DNA from: an uncultured Bacteroidia bacterium
GTDB taxonomy: Bacteria > Bacteroidota > Bacteroidia > NS11-12g > UBA9320
Assembly (NCBI GenBank): GCA_905478335.1
Contig: CAJQIC010000023.1
Span: forward strand, 1-58,342
Direction: 5' to 3'
Length of the DNA stretch: 58,342 bases
Part shown: positions 38,172 through 46,628 of the stretch, piece after piece
How the letters are laid out: the number at the start of each line of letters is the position of its first letter
How positions within the stretch are numbered: the stretch's first letter is position 1
Notes under the pieces: model-generated
What the model was told of the DNA's origin: nothing
What the model saw: the letters and a program-made list of their open reading frames with translations, nothing else
Database searches by the model: none
Position numbers and translations under genes: made by a program

Positions 38172-39656
38172 TTAAATACGTGAGGTTATTGAAAGTGCAA
38201 ATACATATCCGAACCCAACAAAAAGTAATACGTGAAAAGGAAACAATCCGAAATTGTCTAGGACAAAAGCCGCATACATCCCAAACCCAAAGTAGAGTGT
38301 CATTAAGCCCTCAAATAGAACGCTTGGCGATATTTTTTTGGAAAGATATTTGTTCTCTTTCCAGTTTTTATTTTTGGCATTCAGATTAAACTTAGGAGTT
38401 CTTACGAAATCACTTTTCTTGCCTATGTGTCCTTCTAAAACAGCTATAGAATTATGCAGGGCAAAGCCCATAGCTACCGTCAAAAAGCTAAAGAACATCC
38501 CTACGTACGATACAAATATTTTCAATCCTTTTCCATTGATGGTCTTATACATAAACCAAAATGAGACAAAATAGGAAAGCGTAGTAGCCAAGAACAAAAT
38601 CATACCGAAAGAGGATACTTGAAGTTCTGTATGTTGGTTTTGGATGTACAACATCGGAATGCTGAGAATGGCTACTATTAAGACATTCAAAAACATAGTA
38701 CTGTTCAGTAAATGAAATAATCCAAAAATTTTGGTTTTCAGAGAAAGACCCTTCTTTGTTAGAAGTTTCTTACTAAATTTTTGGAAATTTTCAGCACCAC
38801 CTTTATTCCATCTAAATTGCTGTGATTTAGCGGCGCTCATAGCTAAAGGGAGTTCAGAAGGTGTTACAACATCTTCTAAGAATACAAACTCCCAATTTTT
38901 CAATTGAGCCCTATAACTCAGATCTAGGTCTTCTGTCAAAGTATCTCCTTCCCAGTTTCCAGCGTCTAATATGCAAGTTTTTCGCCAAATTCCTGCCGTA
39001 CCGTTGAAGTTGATAAAATGCCCTTGAGAATTACGTCCCACTTGCTCTAATGTAAAATGGATATCCAGCGCAAATGCTTGAACCTTTGTAAGAAGTGAAT
39101 GATTTCGGTTGGTATGGCCCCATCTGGTCTGGATAACTCCGATGTTCTCATTGCTGAAATATGGTAGTGTGTTTAGTAACCAATCTTTTTGTGGAAGAAA
39201 ATCAGCATCAAAAATGGCAATATATGCTCCTTTTGCTATCGCAAGACCTTCTTTTAGAGCACCTGCTTTAAAACCTGTTCTATTTGTTCTGTGAATGTGT
39301 TCTATATCGAAGCCTTTGGCTTTTAATTTTTCGACATATTGCTTGGTAATAGCTAAAGATTCATCAGTAGAATCATCGAGTACTTGAATTTCTAACTTGT
39401 CTTTTGGATAATTTAAATGACCAATGTTTTCTAACAAAGATCCCATTACATAAAGCTCATTATAAACAGGCAACTGAATAGTCACCAATGGGTAACCGCC
39501 TTTTAATGAATCTAAGTCTATTTTAGGAGTGGTTTTTGTTCTTTTTTTTGCCAAGACGTAGTTAATCACCAAACTCAGCTCAGCCACGGCGTATAAAAAC
39601 ATAATTACAATAGCTATTACATATGTTACTACGATAACGTAATCTAATACTGTCAT
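38172..39656 (-). CDS. Cellulose-synthase-like family 2 glycosyltransferase
   Basis: 494 residues. An N-terminal membrane helix is followed by a GT2 catalytic domain (DDSTDES, IFDADFLPQ, TEDLDLSYR, QQFRWNKG: the D, DxD, TED and QxxRW motifs) and a C-terminal block of four or more helices. It is processive or lipid-linked-sugar type. It overlaps the previous gene by 4 bp and is followed by the GT87-like gene. Confidence 0.92.
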   Translation of the reverse strand: MTVLDYVIVVTYVIAIVIMFLYAVAELSLVINYVLAKKRTKTTPKIDLDSLKGGYPLVTIQLPVYNELYVMGSLLENIGHLNYPKDKLEIQVLDDSTDESLAITKQYVEKLKAKGFDIEHIHRTNRTGFKAGALKEGLAIAKGAYIAIFDADFLPQKDWLLNTLPYFSNENIGVIQTRWGHTNRNHSLLTKVQAFALDIHFTLEQVGRNSQGHFINFNGTAGIWRKTCILDAGNWEGDTLTEDLDLSYRAQLKNWEFVFLEDVVTPSELPLAMSAAKSQQFRWNKGGAENFQKFSKKLLTKKGLSLKTKIFGLFHLLNSTMFLNVLIVAILSIPMLYIQNQHTELQVSSFGMILFLATTLSYFVSFWFMYKTINGKGLKIFVSYVGMFFSFLTVAMGFALHNSIAVLEGHIGKKSDFVRTPKFNLNAKNKNWKENKYLSKKISPSVLFEGLMTLYFGFGMYAAFVLDNFGLFPFHVLLFVGFGYVFALSITSRI

Positions 39657-40381
39657 TTAAAACTATACTTAAATATCCAAGTTAATATTTTTACACCTGC
39701 CATGATAGAACCGACTACCGTGCCTGAGACTTTAGAAACCCCAATTCTCTTTTTATATCTCACCGGAATTTCTGTGTAGCTTACATTGGCTTTTAGTGCT
39801 TTTAGCTGCATCTCGACGGTCCACCCGTATGTTTTATCTTCCATATTTAGCGCAACAAGTTTGTCGTATTTTATAGCTCTAAAAGGGCCTAAGTCTGTAA
39901 ATTTAGCCTTAAAAATGATAGCCATAAGCGAAGTCGCCAGCCAATTTCCAAATATTTGTTGCGGTGTCATAGATCCGTCCTCTCTGAGTCGTTTTACCCT
40001 AGAACCGATTACGAAATCTACATCACCCTCTACTATAGGTTGCACGATCTTGGTTAGTTCTTCTGGGTAGTCGCTATAATCGCCATCTAGGAAAACAACA
40101 ATGTCGGGCGTATTTTTAGATCGTGCGATATAGTCTAAACCTTTGAGGCAGGCATAGCCATAACCTTTTCTATTTTCCGATAGTACGGTGGCACCTGCTT
40201 TTGACGCATTCAGAGCCGTTTCGTCTGTGGAATTATTATCGACCACAATAACCTCCGATACCACTTTGGGTATTTCTTTCAATACAAAATCGATTGAATC
40301 CGCTTCATTGAACGCAGGAATTATTACGCTAATGGTCTTTTGCTTCTTTTTGATTACACCCTGCTCCCCAGACATTTTCAC
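39653..40381 (-). CDS. Family 2 glycosyltransferase (DPM1-like)
   Basis: 242 residues. N-terminal SVIIPAFNEADSIDFVLKE and DNNSTDETA, then FLDGDYSDYPEE, the metal-binding part. The C-terminal stretch is short and hydrophobic, so the protein likely sits at the inner membrane. Dolichol-/polyprenyl-phosphate sugar synthase activity is likely. It starts 8 bp after the Fe-S protein gene and overlaps the next by 4 bp. Confidence 0.9.
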   Translation of the reverse strand: MKMSGEQGVIKKKQKTISVIIPAFNEADSIDFVLKEIPKVVSEVIVVDNNSTDETALNASKAGATVLSENRKGYGYACLKGLDYIARSKNTPDIVVFLDGDYSDYPEELTKIVQPIVEGDVDFVIGSRVKRLREDGSMTPQQIFGNWLATSLMAIIFKAKFTDLGPFRAIKYDKLVALNMEDKTYGWTVEMQLKALKANVSYTEIPVRYKKRIGVSKVSGTVVGSIMAGVKILTWIFKYSFK

Positions 40382-40389
40382 TCAGATTG

Positions 40390-41991
40390 TTACTCGCTTT
40401 TATTTTCTGCGAATTTGGTGACATCCATGTTATTACCCAAGAGGATATCTCTAGAATTTATCCTGCCTTCTAAGCTACCATTTTCCAACTTTAAAACTCC
40501 ACGAGGACATACCGCAGCACACACTCCACATCCCACACAACTAGATCGTACAATATTTTCGCCTTTTTGAGCGTAGGCACGTACATCTATTCCCATTTCA
40601 CAGTAAGTCGAACAGTTACCACATGATATGCATTGACCACCGTTCGTTGTAATTCTAAACTTTGAAAATAATCGCTGTTGAAAGCCCAAAACAGCAGCCA
40701 TTGGACAACCATATCTGCACCAGACTCTGTTACCCAAAATAGGATAAAACCCTGTGCCTATCACTCCAGAGAATATTGATCCAATGTAAAAACCATAAGC
40801 TGAGCGCAGTGTACCGGAACTTATAAAAAGTAAATCAGAACTTCCCCCAAATGTGTAAAGAGCGAATAGTGATAGTATTACTACAAAAAACCCGATGGCA
40901 CCGTATCGTGCATCTTTGCCTAATTCTTGGCGTTTAAAGACCATAGTTAAGGTAAAAACAAGAGTCAAAACAGCCGCTACAAAAATTAAAAACACCTTTC
41001 TAGTTAGCCAATAAGCCGTAGCATCATCTCCTAAATAAGTACCAACAACGGCAGTAGTCATCAGAATAGAAAATACCAAAACAATATGCACTAGCCATCT
41101 TTCTACTTTCCAAGAGGACAATTTTTTGCTGCTGAGTTGTCTGAAAGAATCACCTGCAGTCTCTGCCAATCCGCCACAACCACAGACCCAAGAACAATAC
41201 CAACGTTTGCCATATTTGTAGGTAAGGATTGGTGAAATTACAAAAATGGATAACACGCCAAATATTAAAAGTGCCAAACCAATATTTCCAGCCTGTATAA
41301 ATTCATCTACGCTATATTGATCGAAGTAATCGTAGCTGAGTGGCCACATATTTTTTAAGTCGTAAGACGGGATTGTAAAAGAATTAGAGTTTAATCTAGC
41401 CATAAACTCAGGGATTAAAAATGCAAATCCCAATTGAAAAAGCATTACTGAAAATGTGCGAAATTGCTGATATCTATTGCCTCTGTATTTTAGAATAAAT
41501 TTATATCCAAACAGCAGAATAGCAAGTGTATAGAGTGTGCCGTACACAAACCATTGACTGGCGTCATTTCCGTTTAATAAGCTACTCAACGGATCAAAAA
41601 GGGCCACCAAACCAGAATTGGGTTGGCCGTCGATACCAAGACCAAGTAGCTTTGGATAAAAGTACAAAACCACATAGAAAGTGGTTAAAACTACACCTGT
41701 AACCCACCCAATAGTACCTCTGGATGAAATTGACTTAAACCAAACGCCGTTGTTTTTAATACCATCTTGTTTGTTGATATAAAGACCGTTAGCATATAAA
41801 AAAACACCAATACTAATTAGTGATATTGCTACAATAAGAAGCCCCCCTTGGCTAGAAAGCCCGATGTTAAATAATGCCAATACCAGAAGAAGTAAACCAA
41901 CACAGCCTAATGTTAAAGCTACTTTTAGTTTAGAAGACAAAGTGCCATCTGGTCTTGCCAAAGACAAGGATATTTCTGTAGAATCTTTCAA
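40390..41991 (-). CDS. Multi-helix membrane protein with two 4Fe-4S clusters (NapH/NosR-like)
   Basis: 533 residues with about nine or ten membrane helices. Cytoplasmic Cys motifs are present: CSWVCGCGGLAE, CRYGCPMAAVLGF, and two ferredoxin-type sets CISCGNCSTYCEMG (about 450) and CVGCGVCAAVCPRG (about 483). NapH/NosR-type proteins pass electrons from quinol to a periplasmic enzyme. Coupled to the flavoprotein upstream (ATGA overlap), suggesting an electron-transfer pair. Target unknown. Confidence 0.87.
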   Translation of the reverse strand: MKDSTEISLSLARPDGTLSSKLKVALTLGCVGLLLLVLALFNIGLSSQGGLLIVAISLISIGVFLYANGLYINKQDGIKNNGVWFKSISSRGTIGWVTGVVLTTFYVVLYFYPKLLGLGIDGQPNSGLVALFDPLSSLLNGNDASQWFVYGTLYTLAILLFGYKFILKYRGNRYQQFRTFSVMLFQLGFAFLIPEFMARLNSNSFTIPSYDLKNMWPLSYDYFDQYSVDEFIQAGNIGLALLIFGVLSIFVISPILTYKYGKRWYCSWVCGCGGLAETAGDSFRQLSSKKLSSWKVERWLVHIVLVFSILMTTAVVGTYLGDDATAYWLTRKVFLIFVAAVLTLVFTLTMVFKRQELGKDARYGAIGFFVVILSLFALYTFGGSSDLLFISSGTLRSAYGFYIGSIFSGVIGTGFYPILGNRVWCRYGCPMAAVLGFQQRLFSKFRITTNGGQCISCGNCSTYCEMGIDVRAYAQKGENIVRSSCVGCGVCAAVCPRGVLKLENGSLEGRINSRDILLGNNMDVTKFAENKSE

Positions 41992-43337
41992 GTATTTAAA
42001 GTGCTTAGTTGTTTATTGTATTTAGCAAGTATGTCGTTTTCATATCGCTGATAAAACTCAGGGTCAAAATTGGCCTTTGGTAAATTGTGAATCACATAAT
42101 TAACATCTCTTTTTTCCGTCAACCAAGTATCAAAAATGTCGTGTCGCATACGTATGCCAAAAGTGTTTATACCAATAAATTCAAGGGTGTCTTTGTTGTA
42201 CTCTAAGGTGATACACTTGTCTTCGTTTGGATTTTTCCACTGAAAGTGTTGGTGCGTGCCAATTGGTACAGCGCTGACCCAGCCGTAGGTTTGGTATTCT
42301 ATTTTTAGAAATTTGGCTGAGTTGAACCAGTGGCCGGGTTCGTATTCTACTTTTTGGCCACAAATAGTTTGGGCTAAAGTTTCGCCCATTATTCTACCAG
42401 TGTGCCACATTGCTTCTATGTTACTTCTGCCTTCTTTGGAGTTACGTAGCTCTGCACAATCGCCTATGGCGAAAACATCAGGAATGTTAGTTTCTAAAAA
42501 CCGGCTCACCAACACACCCTTGTTGGTTTCTATGTCAGTAGATTCTATAAATGCCACGTTGGGTGAAACCCCCGCGGTAAGTCCGACAAGATTGCAGGGT
42601 ATTTCTTCGTCGGTTTCTTTTATTACTATAGATTTAACCGATCCATTCTCACCTCCCTTTATCTCTTTTAGATTTGCCCCTAGTCTTAAATCAATGTTGT
42701 TGTTTGCAATATGATTGTTTAGCATCTCGCTTTCCTGTAACGGTAAGACATGGTTCCAAAAACTTGTTTCTCTTACTAAAAACGTGACGGGAATATTCCT
42801 CGAAGTCAGCATCTCAGCTAGCTCTATTCCTATGAGTCCGCCACCTATAATTACAGCTCTCTTGCATACTTCATTATTTTGAGCGGTTTTTTCTAGGCTT
42901 TCTAAATCTTGCAAGTGATACAAGCCTTGGACTCCTTTTAGATTTTCCCCAGGCCATCCAAATTTATTGGGTTTGCTTCCAGTAGCTATGACGAGTTTGT
43001 CGTATTTAAGTTCGTCACTATTCTCAAGGATTACGCATTTATGATTAGTGTTTACAGCAATCACCTTGCCGTTTACCAGTTCTATTTTATTCTTATCCCA
43101 AAACCAATCTTCATAAGGTTTGGTATGCTCAAACTTCATATGTCCCATATAAATGTACATTAGAGCCGTTCGAGAAAAGAAATGATTTGATTCGTTAGAG
43201 ACTACAGTAATTCGTTTGCTAGACAGTTTGCGGACATGCCTAGCGAGCGTGATACCCGAAATACCGTTTCCAATTATAATTACATGCTCTTCAGACATTT
43301 GATACAATGTGCTCAAATTTGGTGAAAATTTTCCCAT
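41988..43337 (-). CDS. FAD/NAD(P)-dependent oxidoreductase
   Basis: 449 residues with two nucleotide folds: GNGISG (23-28) and GGGLIGIELAEML (about 165-177), and the DVFAIGDCAEL signature near 290. It resembles nitrite-reductase-like or ferredoxin reductase flavoproteins. An alternative start at 43298 (MSEEHVII) would be closer to the fold. It is the first gene of the operon and reads from a promoter that shares the palindrome at 43380-43395. Confidence 0.9.
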   Translation of the reverse strand: MGKFSPNLSTLYQMSEEHVIIIGNGISGITLARHVRKLSSKRITVVSNESNHFFSRTALMYIYMGHMKFEHTKPYEDWFWDKNKIELVNGKVIAVNTNHKCVILENSDELKYDKLVIATGSKPNKFGWPGENLKGVQGLYHLQDLESLEKTAQNNEVCKRAVIIGGGLIGIELAEMLTSRNIPVTFLVRETSFWNHVLPLQESEMLNNHIANNNIDLRLGANLKEIKGGENGSVKSIVIKETDEEIPCNLVGLTAGVSPNVAFIESTDIETNKGVLVSRFLETNIPDVFAIGDCAELRNSKEGRSNIEAMWHTGRIMGETLAQTICGQKVEYEPGHWFNSAKFLKIEYQTYGWVSAVPIGTHQHFQWKNPNEDKCITLEYNKDTLEFIGINTFGIRMRHDIFDTWLTEKRDVNYVIHNLPKANFDPEFYQRYENDILAKYNKQLSTLNT

Positions 43338-43379
43338 TATTTGAAAGGGAGCAAAATACTTTAATAAGTCTCACTTATA

Positions 43380-43395
43380 AGTAACCTATGTTTCT
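43380..43395. promoter_or_regulatory. Operator palindrome AGTAAC-ctat-GTTTCT between divergent operons
   Basis: A near-perfect copy of the 33892 site with one changed base in the right arm. The centre (43387.5) is exactly 29.5 bp before the box TAGATTCG (43417) of the rightward arsenosugar operon and 29.5 bp from the box TATTTTGC (43358, minus strand) of the leftward flavoprotein operon. Both directions therefore fit the same regulatory geometry. Confidence 0.72.
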
Positions 43396-43440
43396 TTTGC
43401 TCAATGGAATAAATTGTAGATTCGTTCATTAAAACAGAAT

Positions 43441-43776
43441 ATGTCTAAAACCTACTACAATCCAGATGATTTAAGAAAATTTGGTAAAATAACGGAGTGG
43501 AGCGAAGAACTGGGAGAAAAGTTTTTTGATTACTACGGTAAAGTATTTGAAGAAGGGGCCCTTACTGCCAGAGAAAAATCACTGATTGCTTTAGCTGTTT
43601 CGCATGTGGTAAAATGTCCTTATTGCATAGATGCCTACACCAAGGATGGGCTGCAAAAGGCAATAACTAAGGAAGAAATGATGGAAGCGGTACACGTAGG
43701 AGCGGCAATTGAGAGCGGAGCTACTTTAGTGCATGGAGTTCAGATGATGAACAAATACGAAAAGCTGTCTATGTAA
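43441..43776 (+). CDS. AhpD/carboxymuconolactone decarboxylase-like protein of the arsenosugar cluster
   Basis: 111 residues. The active-site-like CxxC is CPYC (59-62) followed by IDAYTKDG; AhpD-like proteins are peroxidase partners that use this pair. A family of this length accompanies ArsS in many arsenosugar gene sets. Its stop TAA is directly followed by the ArsS ATG. The exact role in arsenic metabolism is unproven. Confidence 0.88.
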   Translation: MSKTYYNPDDLRKFGKITEWSEELGEKFFDYYGKVFEEGALTAREKSLIALAVSHVVKCPYCIDAYTKDGLQKAITKEEMMEAVHVGAAIESGATLVHGVQMMNKYEKLSM

Positions 43777-44832
43777 ATGATAAAGGAGTCATTACATAAA
43801 AGGGAAAGTAGTCTTTCTAAGTCTCAAAAACAGTTAGAATATTTAGCCAACGGCATTTTTAAAAGTGGTGATTTACCCACCTTTAAAGCTAAAGTCAATA
43901 AATCGGGTCAGCACCCTTTACGCGCTAAGAAGCTAGAAATTTTGCAGCTCAATCTGGGGTATATGTGTAATCAGGTGTGTGAGCATTGTCATGTAGATGC
44001 AGGCCCTGATCGAAAAGAGATCATGACTAAGGAAACTATGTCTCAATGCCTTGAAGTCATTAAAAGATCGGGTGTACATACACTGGATTTAACAGGAGGA
44101 GCACCCGAAATGAATCCAAATTTTAGATGGTTTGTAGAAGAAGCTTCCACCTTAGGTGTTAAAGATTTCATTGTGCGTTCTAATCTTACCATCATCAGAG
44201 CAAATAAAAAATATTACGACCTCCCTCAGTTTTACAAAAAGTACAACATACATGTGGTTTCTTCTATGCCACATTGGACAAAGGATAAAACAGATAAGCA
44301 ACGTGGGGATGGCGTTTTTGAGAAATCTATACAGGCTTTACAGGACTTAAATGCGGTGGGCTATGGTATGCCAGGCAGCCATCTAGAATTGGATTTAGTT
44401 TATAATCCTTCAGGCGCATTTTTACCCGCAGATCAAACTTCGCTGGAGAACGAATACAAAAAGTCATTGTTACATGAATTTGGCATTCAATTCCATAAAT
44501 TGTTTGCTATCACCAATCTGCCGATTAGTAGGTTCTTGGATTATTTGATCATGTCAGACAATTATGAGGACTACATGTACAGCCTTGTAGAGGCATTTAA
44601 TCCCGGGACTTTGTCAGGCGTTATGTGTACGAATACACTATCTGTTAGTTGGGATGGGTGGTTATACGATTGTGACTTTAATCAAATGCTAGAGCTAAAA
44701 GTAAAAAGTAAGGTGAAGCATATTCGAGATTACAACAGCAAAGAGTTAGCTGATAGAGAAATTGTGGTTTCGCAACATTGTTATGGTTGCACGGCTGGAG
44801 CAGGGAGCAGCTGCCAAGGTACGATGCAATAG
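43777..44832 (+). CDS. arsS: Arsenosugar biosynthesis radical SAM protein ArsS
   Basis: 351 residues. The radical SAM iron-sulfur motif is CNQVCEHC (C64, C68, C71), followed by DLTGGAPEMNP. The C-terminus has CYGCTAGAGSSCQG with three Cys; related ArsS proteins may carry selenocysteine in this tail, whereas this one has cysteine. ArsS is known to add the SAM-derived 5'-deoxyadenosyl group to dimethylarsenite, giving the precursor of arsenosugars. It starts immediately after the AhpD-like gene's stop. Assignment is by recall of the family. Confidence 0.92.
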   Translation: MIKESLHKRESSLSKSQKQLEYLANGIFKSGDLPTFKAKVNKSGQHPLRAKKLEILQLNLGYMCNQVCEHCHVDAGPDRKEIMTKETMSQCLEVIKRSGVHTLDLTGGAPEMNPNFRWFVEEASTLGVKDFIVRSNLTIIRANKKYYDLPQFYKKYNIHVVSSMPHWTKDKTDKQRGDGVFEKSIQALQDLNAVGYGMPGSHLELDLVYNPSGAFLPADQTSLENEYKKSLLHEFGIQFHKLFAITNLPISRFLDYLIMSDNYEDYMYSLVEAFNPGTLSGVMCTNTLSVSWDGWLYDCDFNQMLELKVKSKVKHIRDYNSKELADREIVVSQHCYGCTAGAGSSCQGTMQ

Positions 44833-44844
44833 GAGTGTCAAAAG

Positions 44845-45465
44845 ATGGGAGGAACTAAAAAATTACTAATGGTATTTGTGAAAAATATTGTCGAAGGAAA
44901 CGTAAAAACACGTTTAGCTTCTACCATAGGAAATGACGATGCCATTGACGTATATAATCAGTTGCTTGACATTACCGAGTCAGCTACCAAAACGCTAAAA
45001 GTAGATAGACAAATTATTTATTCTGATTGTATAGAAGATGCTAGGTGGACATCGGATATCAAAGGAGTTCAACAAGGAAAAGACTTGGGAGAGCGAATGA
45101 AAAATGCTTTTAGAGATGGTTTTTCAAACGGTTATGATCAACTGATTTTGATTGGTTCGGATTTGCCCGATATTTCACAAGAACTCATAGAAGAAGCCTT
45201 TGTAAAGCTGGAAAATAAGAATGTTGTTTTCGGACCAGCGCAAGATGGAGGCTATTATTTAGTGGGATTGGGCACTTTTTATTCATCTATCTTTGAGGAT
45301 AAACCTTGGAGTCAGTCTAGTTTATTAAATACTACCCTAGATGAATTGAAAGAACAAAAAGTAGACTTTGATTTGTTGGATAGTTTTAATGACGTGGACA
45401 CGTATGAAGATCTGAAGAATTCGTCAATGTTCAGCGAATATGAGAATAGAAAATCACCAGTGTAA
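44845..45465 (+). CDS. TIGR04282 family glycosyltransferase (DUF2064)
   Basis: 206 residues, nucleotide-sugar transferase type fold: LMVFVKNIVEGNVKTRLA at the start, LIGSDLPDIS with the DxD-like residues and GPAQDGGYYLVG. It belongs to the group named for arsenosugar biosynthesis and may attach a sugar or alcohol to the arsenosugar. It starts 12 bp after arsS. Confidence 0.9.
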   Translation: MGGTKKLLMVFVKNIVEGNVKTRLASTIGNDDAIDVYNQLLDITESATKTLKVDRQIIYSDCIEDARWTSDIKGVQQGKDLGERMKNAFRDGFSNGYDQLILIGSDLPDISQELIEEAFVKLENKNVVFGPAQDGGYYLVGLGTFYSSIFEDKPWSQSSLLNTTLDELKEQKVDFDLLDSFNDVDTYEDLKNSSMFSEYENRKSPV

Positions 45466-46279
45466 TTTGATTGACTTAATAGAAAAAGCCACGGCTTACA
45501 TAGAGGAACAAGGAATAACAAACCCCGAAATAGGTGTTGTTCTTGGAACAGGATTAAGTAAGCTTGTTGATGCGATAGAAGTAATTCAGGAAATAGGCTA
45601 TTCAGATATTCCTCATTTTTCAGAATCTACGGTAGAATATCACGCCGGGAAACTCGTTTTTGGAGAATTAGCAGGGAAAAGTATAGTGGTAATGCAAGGT
45701 CGTTTCCACCTATATGAAGGGTATACATTGCAAGAAGTCACATTTCCAGTAAGAGTGCTGAAAGCATTGGGGATTCAAACCTTATTGGTGTCCAATGCCG
45801 CTGGAGCAGTTAATCTATCCTTTAAAAAAGGAGCGCTAATGCTTATAGAAGATCATATAAACTTACAAGGCAGTTCTCCATTGGCATTTAATGGATGCGA
45901 GGACCTAGGCGAGCGTTTTGTAGATATGAGTGAGCCATATGATATTTCGCTTATCGAGAACTTAGAATCGATTGCCCAAGAGAAAGAAATTACCCTGCAT
46001 AAAGGCGTATACGCCAGTGTAGTTGGTCCTCAGCTAGAAACAAGGGCGGAATACAGAATGCTTAAAATATTAGGAGCAGATGCAGTGGGAATGAGCACTG
46101 CACCTGAAGTAATAGTGGCTAAGCAATTGGGTTTAAAAACAGCGGCTATTTCTGTGCTAACAGATGAGTGTGACCCAAATGATTTAAAACCCATTAACAT
46201 CCCAGAGATTATGGAAATCATAGGAAAAGCAGAGCCAAAGATGGTATCATTATTCTCAGAATTAATAAAAAGACTATAA
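45440..46279 (+). CDS. Purine-nucleoside phosphorylase
   Basis: 279 residues. VVLGTGLSKLVDAI (33-46), MQGRFHLYEGY (85-95), a phosphate-binding GTGL start and SVLTDECDPNDL near the end are all typical. It cleaves the ribosidic bond of purine nucleosides. In this operon it probably removes adenine from the adenosyl product of ArsS to release the arsenoribose. It overlaps the previous gene by 26 bp. Confidence 0.9.
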   Translation: MRIENHQCNLIDLIEKATAYIEEQGITNPEIGVVLGTGLSKLVDAIEVIQEIGYSDIPHFSESTVEYHAGKLVFGELAGKSIVVMQGRFHLYEGYTLQEVTFPVRVLKALGIQTLLVSNAAGAVNLSFKKGALMLIEDHINLQGSSPLAFNGCEDLGERFVDMSEPYDISLIENLESIAQEKEITLHKGVYASVVGPQLETRAEYRMLKILGADAVGMSTAPEVIVAKQLGLKTAAISVLTDECDPNDLKPINIPEIMEIIGKAEPKMVSLFSELIKRL

Positions 46280-46628
46280 GTCCCATATCTGAAGTCAACT
46301 AGTAATTGGAAAAGCGGGACCAGCAATAAAAAAGTACGTAAATCCAATCAGCAAACATTTGGATTCGTGCTTTCAGACAATCTTATGTCACCTAAATTAG
46401 GCCTCTTTTTCGGCATTCGTTTATGTATACTGGTGCTATACTTTATCGTCAATAGCATTGGACCTACGCCAATTTTAAATAGGTAAGTCAATAGAGAAAA
46501 TAATTCAAAACTATCGTTTAACAGAAAATGGACGTTGAAGAATGGCTAGAAGATTTTGAGGACATTCCAAAACGCGAGAATTCAAATATGATACCTGTTG
46601 GTCACTGATGTTGTCAGCGTTTTACAAT
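46280..46628. other. Intergenic region, nothing clear
   Basis: About 350 bp between convergent genes. The only notable frame is a 26-codon ORF on the plus strand (46528-46608, beginning MDVEEWLEDFEDIPK); it is too short to support. A pseudogene fragment is possible. No terminator hairpin was obvious. Confidence 0.35.

Noticed and set aside
46528-46608. 26-codon ORF MDVEEWLEDFEDIPK...
   Set aside because: Too short, no relatives recalled, no clear promoter.
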